In this document: piece by piece, positions 61,776 to 64,000 of the stretch
Numbering within the stretch: position 1 is the first letter of the stretch
Layout: each line of letters begins with the position of its first letter
From: Amniculibacterium aquaticum
Lineage (GTDB): Bacteria; Bacteroidota; Bacteroidia; Flavobacteriales; Weeksellaceae
Reading direction: 5' to 3'
Assembly (NCBI RefSeq): GCF_003852705.1
Contig: NZ_REFA01000002.1
Coordinates: 1-64,000 of the forward strand
Length of the DNA: 64,000 nt
Notes under the pieces: model-generated
Told to the model about the DNA's origin: nothing
Database searches by the model: none
The model's input: the letters and a program-made list of their open reading frames with translations, nothing else
Position numbers and translations under genes: made by a program

Positions 61776-63713
61776 TTAGTTTAGCTTTCTATTGATCACC
61801 CTATTCATGTAGTCTTGGTACCAAGCCTTGGATAGTGTAATTCCTTTGTCTATTTCAGGATTTTTTATTTTTCCCAAAATGTTGTTTTCCATATTCAGGT
61901 CATCTTTTTTATACACTGCGACTACATTTTTTCCATCAAAACGATAAATGAAATTCCCGATAATGAAGTTTTCCATCACCGAATCGGAGTTTACAACAAT
62001 TGGTGTACCTTGGTTTTCCGAAAGTACACTTTGTCCCCAAGATCTAATTTTTTTAGGATAACCAATCAGATCTGCTAAAGTTGGGTAAATGTCCATTTGT
62101 TGCGTGGTCTTTGTGATGTTTCCCGTCAAGTTGTATTTGGGATTGGGCGAGTAAAATAAAACCGGAATGGCAAAACGATTCATTGCTTTTTCGTATTCTG
62201 GATAGCCAATTTGGTTGGTGTGGTCGGCAACCAAAACAAAAATGGTGTTGTGGTACCAAGGCATTTTTTTGGCGGTTTCAAAGAATTTCTTCAAGGCAAA
62301 ATCGGTATATCCAATCGGTTCGTGGATTTCTAACGGTCCTTTTTTGAATTTGCCTTTATATTTTTCCGGTACCTTAAAAGGATGATGAGAGGATACGCTG
62401 AAAAGTGTGGACATGAAAGGTTGTTTGGTTTTATCCAAATTTTTAGCGAAATATTGGAAGAACGGCTCGTCCCAAATCCCCCAAATCCCATCAAAATCCT
62501 GATCGTTGTTGTATTCTGTTTTCCCAAAATAATGTTTGAAACCCAAGATGTTCCCAAAGCCTAAAAATCCCATACTGCCGTTGGAAGCACCGTGGTAAAA
62601 CGAGGTGTCGTAGCCCATTTCGTTGGTGATGGAAACTATGGATTGTATTTTTTGATTGGAAAATGGTGAGCTGGTAAATGCATCCGTCAGGCTGGGGATT
62701 CCGGCCAGGATAGAACTCATCCCATGGATGGATTGTCTGCCGTTGGCAAAGGCATTGGTCCAGATCATACTGTGTTGTGCAAGGCTATCTACAAAAGGAG
62801 TGTAAGAAACAAAATTTTTGATTTTTGTGTCCTTGTTGAAGGCACCGGAATATTCTTTGCCAAAACTTTCTAATATAAAAATGACGATGTTGGGTTTGGA
62901 TTCTACATTGCGGGTGGGATAGCTTTTGTACGGGACAATGTTTTGGTCGATGTATTTTTCATCAACAAAATTTACCAATTCAAAATTATTGGTATTCATG
63001 GTTCTGAAAAATGAAAAAACAGAATTAAGAACCAGGTTGGCCTGCACCGGATTTTTGACATAACGGTTGGCATCCACCAGGTTTACAGGTCGTGTGCTGT
63101 GCTTGAAATCGCCCCGGATACCACCTATGGCTAAAGTGACAATGACGCAAAGGGAAACGATGGAGCTGATGAAGTAAGGGATGAGTTTTGTAGGTTTTTG
63201 TTCGTCAACACTTAATTTTTTATAGAGAAATACCCAAATTGACATGCAAAGTACAAAAGCAACAGCAACCGATGGATTTTGAATTAATGAAATCCCAAAA
63301 ACCTTAGAAATATTGGTTTCGTTTTGTGCAACATGAAGGGCAGTGGTGGTCAGTCGTGCTTGTGAAAATTTGAAATAAATAAAATCCCCAAAATTCATGA
63401 TGAAAGCGATTCCGTTGGTGATGAAATACAGCCAAAACAAAAATTTCTGATAGACTTTTTTAGTGTTTATGGTCAACGGCAGGATGCTGAGCAGAATAAA
63501 AAGTCCATTGACATACAGTATGGCGGTGGTATCGAACTGGGTGCCGTGATAGGCCAAACTGAGGTAGTCGGAAACCGAATCGACCTTGATGAGCTCTTTG
63601 TTGTACCACCAAAACAGCAATCTGGCGATTTGATAAAAAACAAAAACTAAAAATATTCTATAAAATAAAAGGACAATTTCCTGTATTCGGACTTCTTTCG
63701 TAGAGATTTTCAT
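61776..63713 (-). CDS. LtaS-like sulfatase-fold membrane transferase
   Basis: The 645-residue protein has five transmembrane helices in the first ~215 residues, then an extracytoplasmic alkaline phosphatase/sulfatase domain. The metal site opens with NIVIFILESFGKEYSG. The nucleophile region is FANGRQSIHGMSSILAGIPSL. FYHGASNGSMGFLGF and VLVADHTNQIGY supply later metal ligands. The domain order is that of lipoteichoic acid synthase or phosphoglycerol transferase. A diderm flavobacterium makes no classic LTA, so it more likely transfers a phosphoglycerol or phosphoethanolamine-type group to an envelope glycolipid. The -7 box lies four bases before the ATG. Confidence 0.9.
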   Translation of the reverse strand: MKISTKEVRIQEIVLLFYRIFLVFVFYQIARLLFWWYNKELIKVDSVSDYLSLAYHGTQFDTTAILYVNGLFILLSILPLTINTKKVYQKFLFWLYFITNGIAFIMNFGDFIYFKFSQARLTTTALHVAQNETNISKVFGISLIQNPSVAVAFVLCMSIWVFLYKKLSVDEQKPTKLIPYFISSIVSLCVIVTLAIGGIRGDFKHSTRPVNLVDANRYVKNPVQANLVLNSVFSFFRTMNTNNFELVNFVDEKYIDQNIVPYKSYPTRNVESKPNIVIFILESFGKEYSGAFNKDTKIKNFVSYTPFVDSLAQHSMIWTNAFANGRQSIHGMSSILAGIPSLTDAFTSSPFSNQKIQSIVSITNEMGYDTSFYHGASNGSMGFLGFGNILGFKHYFGKTEYNNDQDFDGIWGIWDEPFFQYFAKNLDKTKQPFMSTLFSVSSHHPFKVPEKYKGKFKKGPLEIHEPIGYTDFALKKFFETAKKMPWYHNTIFVLVADHTNQIGYPEYEKAMNRFAIPVLFYSPNPKYNLTGNITKTTQQMDIYPTLADLIGYPKKIRSWGQSVLSENQGTPIVVNSDSVMENFIIGNFIYRFDGKNVVAVYKKDDLNMENNILGKIKNPEIDKGITLSKAWYQDYMNRVINRKLN

Positions 63714-63717
63714 GCTG

Positions 63718-63725
63718 CAAATTTA
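63718..63725 (-). promoter_or_regulatory. -7 box TAAATTTG four bases before the LtaS-like start codon
   Basis: The minus strand reads TAAATTTG, CAGC, ATG. As with recR and lptF/G, the predicted start site is at or beside the ATG. Confidence 0.5.
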
Positions 63726-63886
63726 GGATTTTACATTGTATTTGAAATTGATTTATGGGTAATAATCTATTTTAGTAATATAAATAATTATAACAATTTC
63801 TGTTTATGTTTTTATGTGTAAGTTCTTGAATATTAATAGGATTGTCTTAAATCTAAATTCAACCTTCTAACTGTCCACTTCTTTTG

Positions 63887-63894
63887 TATTTTTG
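63887..63894 (+). promoter_or_regulatory. -7 box TATTTTTG for the nitroreductase-like gene
   Basis: It is an exact consensus match 18 bases before the ATG at 63913. Confidence 0.45.
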
Positions 63895-63912
63895 TAAAAA
63901 TTTATTTGAATC

Positions 63913-64000
63913 ATGAACGAAGCAACGATTTTAAAACAAATTATAGAAAATAGAAGAAGCATCTATCCTAAAAATTATAGTTCGAAACCCATTGAGGATG
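63913..64000 (+). CDS. Nitroreductase-family protein, N-terminal part (runs off the window)
   Basis: The frame starts MNEATILKQIIENRRSIYPK and continues NYSSKPIED up to the right edge. The IIENRRSIYPKNY phrase is the usual N-terminus of nitroreductase-family FMN proteins, where Arg residues of the RRS motif bind the FMN phosphate. Only 29 residues are visible, so the call is tentative. Confidence 0.6.
   Translation, partial: MNEATILKQIIENRRSIYPKNYSSKPIED

Overview
The window is about 64 kb of chromosome from a low-GC member of the Bacteroidota, class Flavobacteriia, most likely the Weeksellaceae/Chryseobacterium side of the group. Reasons: a ResB-CcsA fusion, a PorP/SprF type IX secretion protein, lineage-typical families (DUF5606, DUF3822, DUF6370, STM3941, LemA-TPM), almost no Shine-Dalgarno sequences, and many TAnnTTTG -7 boxes of the kind used by the Bacteroidota primary sigma factor. 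Species cannot be named from the sequence alone. Nearly all genes look intact and the content is mostly core housekeeping.

Layout. 1-0.7 kb: 3' end of an IS1182-like transposase. 0.75-9.6 kb (minus): cytochrome c maturation (ccsBA fusion) and an envelope/division run, ftsK - lolA - lptF/G. 9.6-16 kb: small monooxygenase, YceI, glnS, DUF900 hydrolase, menC, fbp. 16-21.5 kb (plus): aspartate kinase, an OlsF-like two-domain acyltransferase, tRNA-Phe, a periplasmic thioredoxin and small envelope proteins. 21.6-27.8 kb: OYE-family reductase, cytidine deaminase, then a cobalamin-riboswitch-controlled BtuB receptor with a beta-propeller lipoprotein (BtuG-like), then a REP-associated tyrosine transposase inside mirrored hairpins. 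27.8-35 kb: CCA-adding enzyme, recR, LURP-one protein, pepD, a ferredoxin and its reductase. 35-43 kb (minus): two large lipoprotein metallopeptidases (M13, M3), DUF2807, and a lemA-TPM-TPM operon. 43-52 kb: folA, ddl-coaD-TRIC, a PASTA protein, rluD, sprF, hemW, murI. 52-58 kb: ruvX-def, DUF5606, sixA, thioredoxin, yfcE, smr, DUF3822-rsmD, mazG. 58-64 kb: kup, pdhB, DUF2147, an LtaS-like sulfatase-fold transferase, and the start of a nitroreductase gene.

The most interesting non-gene content is repetitive. There are two short element families, each present twice: a GAGCC-ended MITE with 3-bp TWA duplications at 21.6 and 32.6 kb, and a ~205-bp element with direct-repeat flanks at 23.4 and 37.2 kb. 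The RAYT/REP unit at 27 kb is a third. All four MITE-like copies sit immediately next to gene ends. Several promoters place the -7 box only four bases before the ATG, implying leaderless mRNAs. I found no CRISPR array, prophage, recognisable defence island or clearly new multi-gene system. The closest to underexplored biology are the B12 uptake pair, the OlsF-like lipid synthase and the two non-autonomous repeat families.
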